The notes below the pieces were generated by a model. The model did not search any database and was not told the DNA's origin. It worked only from the letters and a program-made list of their open reading frames with translations. Shown piece by piece: positions 63,086 through 64,000 of a DNA stretch of 64,000 bases. The DNA is from Rugamonas brunnea (GTDB lineage: Bacteria > Pseudomonadota > Gammaproteobacteria > Burkholderiales > Burkholderiaceae_D). Location of the stretch: contig NZ_JACEZT010000001.1 of NCBI RefSeq assembly GCF_014042345.1, forward strand, positions 62,001 through 126,000, in the 5' to 3' direction. Position 1 is the first letter of the stretch; every line of letters begins with the position of its first letter. The position numbers were made by a program, and so were the translations under genes.

Positions 63086-63101
63086 ATATCGAAATGGATA
63101 T
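63086..63101. promoter_or_regulatory. operator-like dyad 3
   Basis: ATATCGAAATGGATAT; its complement is identical to dyad 2. It lies 106 bp before the start of the second dehydratase and touches the stop codon of the aldose epimerase gene. Confidence 0.6.
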
Positions 63102-64000
63102 CAATCTGCGACAAGGAAGCGGTAAGCGATGGTGCTGCGATGGACTTGCCCCGGCCGCAGCATGGCGCTGGGGAAGGCGGGCTGGTTTGGGTTGTCGGGG
63201 AACTGCTGGGGTTCCAGGCACAAACCGCTGCGGTAAGCATGCTGGCCGGCGCCGCCCGTCAGGAAATTCCCGCTGTAGAACTGCAGGCCCGGCGCCGTGC
63301 AGGACAGCTCCAGCACCCTGCCCGATGCGGGATCATGCAGCCGCGCCGCCAGTGTGGGGCCGGCGTGCGGGCGCGGACGCAGGACGAAATTGTGGTCGTA
63401 GCCCCGGCCCAGCAGCAGTTGCGGGTGGTCGGCGCCGATGTGCTGGCCGATCGCACGCGGCGCGCGGAAATCGAATGGCGTGCCTTCGACCGGGACGATG
63501 GCGCCGGTGGGAATCAGGCCGGCGTCCACCGGCGTGTAATGGTCGGCGGCGATGGTCAATCGCTGATCGAGGATGTCGCCCTGCCCCGCGAGGTTGAAAT
63601 AGGCGTGGCTGGTCAGGCTGACGGGCGTGGCCCGGTCGCACTCGGCGCGGAAGTGGATCAGCAGTTCGTTGGCGCGATTGAGTTCGTACAGCACGGTCAG
63701 CGCCAGGTTGCCGGGATAGCCCTGGTCGCCGTCGGGACTCAAGTGCGTGAGCGACAACCGTGCCGCGCTGGTCTTCGCGCTGGGCGCGGCCTGCCACAAC
63801 ACGGTGTGCAGGCCGTGGCGCCCGCCATGCAGGTGGTTCTCGCCATCATTGACATCGAGTTGCACCGGCTGGCCATCGTTTGTGTAGCGTCCGCGCCCGA
63901 TGCGGTTGGCGTGGCGGCCGATCAGGGCGCCGAGGTAGCCACGGTCGTTCAGATAGCTGGCAAGGTCCGGGTGCCCGAGCGTGACGTTGGCGCGCACGCC
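63101..64000 (-). CDS. galM: aldose 1-epimerase, C-terminal part
   Basis: The frame is open through the window edge, so the N-terminus is missing (at least 299 residues seen). Family motifs: IGRHANRIGRGRY, NHLHGGRHGLHTVLW (His), VSLTSHAYFNLAG (His), PVEGTPFDFR and SGLCLEPQQFPDNPN (catalytic Glu). It interconverts alpha and beta sugar anomers ahead of the 1-dehydrogenase. It is transcribed towards the dehydratase run and may lead the same operon. Confidence 0.9.
   Translation of the reverse strand, partial: GVRANVTLGHPDLASYLNDRGYLGALIGRHANRIGRGRYTNDGQPVQLDVNDGENHLHGGRHGLHTVLWQAAPSAKTSAARLSLTHLSPDGDQGYPGNLALTVLYELNRANELLIHFRAECDRATPVSLTSHAYFNLAGQGDILDQRLTIAADHYTPVDAGLIPTGAIVPVEGTPFDFRAPRAIGQHIGADHPQLLLGRGYDHNFVLRPRPHAGPTLAARLHDPASGRVLELSCTAPGLQFYSGNFLTGGAGQHAYRSGLCLEPQQFPDNPNQPAFPSAMLRPGQVHRSTIAYRFLVAD

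Overview
The window reads as chromosomal DNA from a high-G+C betaproteobacterium of the Oxalobacteraceae (Massilia/Duganella/Janthinobacterium-like). This rests on the overall composition, a PhaB-type reductase, GGGGTCAG-ended intergenic palindromes, a DUF3297 protein, a dense set of two-component and cyclic-di-GMP proteins, and a ChvE-GguAB sugar transporter with its LysR regulator. The assignment comes from gene content and recall, not from a search. No phage, IS element, CRISPR array or rRNA was seen.

Layout. 1-5.5 kb: partial esterase, a LysR regulator overlapping a 2-hydroxyacid dehydrogenase, an exported protein, a DUF1326/DUF2182 pair and a glutathione transferase. 5.6-10.6 kb: an accessory block of lower G+C. 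It holds ten small minus-strand genes (a 48-aa membrane protein, a RraB-like protein, a DUF7661-like protein and orphans). Most gene junctions carry an imperfect palindrome with a TGGCCG core, which looks like a cassette or immunity-type gene array. It ends at an ORF that contains a PAQAGT-type DNA repeat. 10.6-12.5 kb: an FMN-dependent alpha-hydroxy-acid dehydrogenase and three identical tRNA-Arg(ACG) genes, each with its own promoter.

12.9-20.2 kb: a signalling island (PAS-receiver protein, PAS-GAF histidine kinase, receiver-GGDEF protein, hybrid kinase, NarX-type kinase). 20.4-28.9 kb: two exported proteins, a MarR-EmrB-OprM-EmrA tripartite efflux operon, a large protein of unknown function and an Lrp regulator divergent from dadA. 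29-40.6 kb: D-amino-acid dehydrogenase, HDOD protein, cysteine-dioxygenase-like enzyme with a periplasmic solute-binding protein, YVTN beta-propeller, exported creatininase-family protein, B12-dependent ribonucleotide reductase, erythromycin-esterase-like protein, PhaB and bacteriohemerythrin. 40.7-45.3 kb: a two-gene NAD-linked molybdenum formate dehydrogenase behind an FNR/Anr-type box, then two tRNA-Gly(GCC) genes. 45.4-48 kb: a divergent LysR/MFS pair and DUF3297.

48.1-64 kb is an oxidative sugar-catabolism region. One minus-strand operon (DgoK, IlvD-type sugar-acid dehydratase, SMP-30 lactonase, KDPGal aldolase) fits the De Ley-Doudoroff galactose route. A divergent plus-strand operon encodes a ChvE/GguA/GguB ABC transporter, followed by a convergent GbpR-type LysR gene. 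A second minus-strand run (aldose 1-epimerase, second IlvD-type dehydratase, AraD1-type dehydratase, 2-oxoglutarate semialdehyde dehydrogenase, SDR sugar dehydrogenase) fits oxidative pentose degradation to 2-oxoglutarate. A dyad ATATC-N6-GATAT occurs twice between dgoK and the transporter genes and once before the pentose dehydratase, which suggests one regulon. Only one lactonase is present for both branches.
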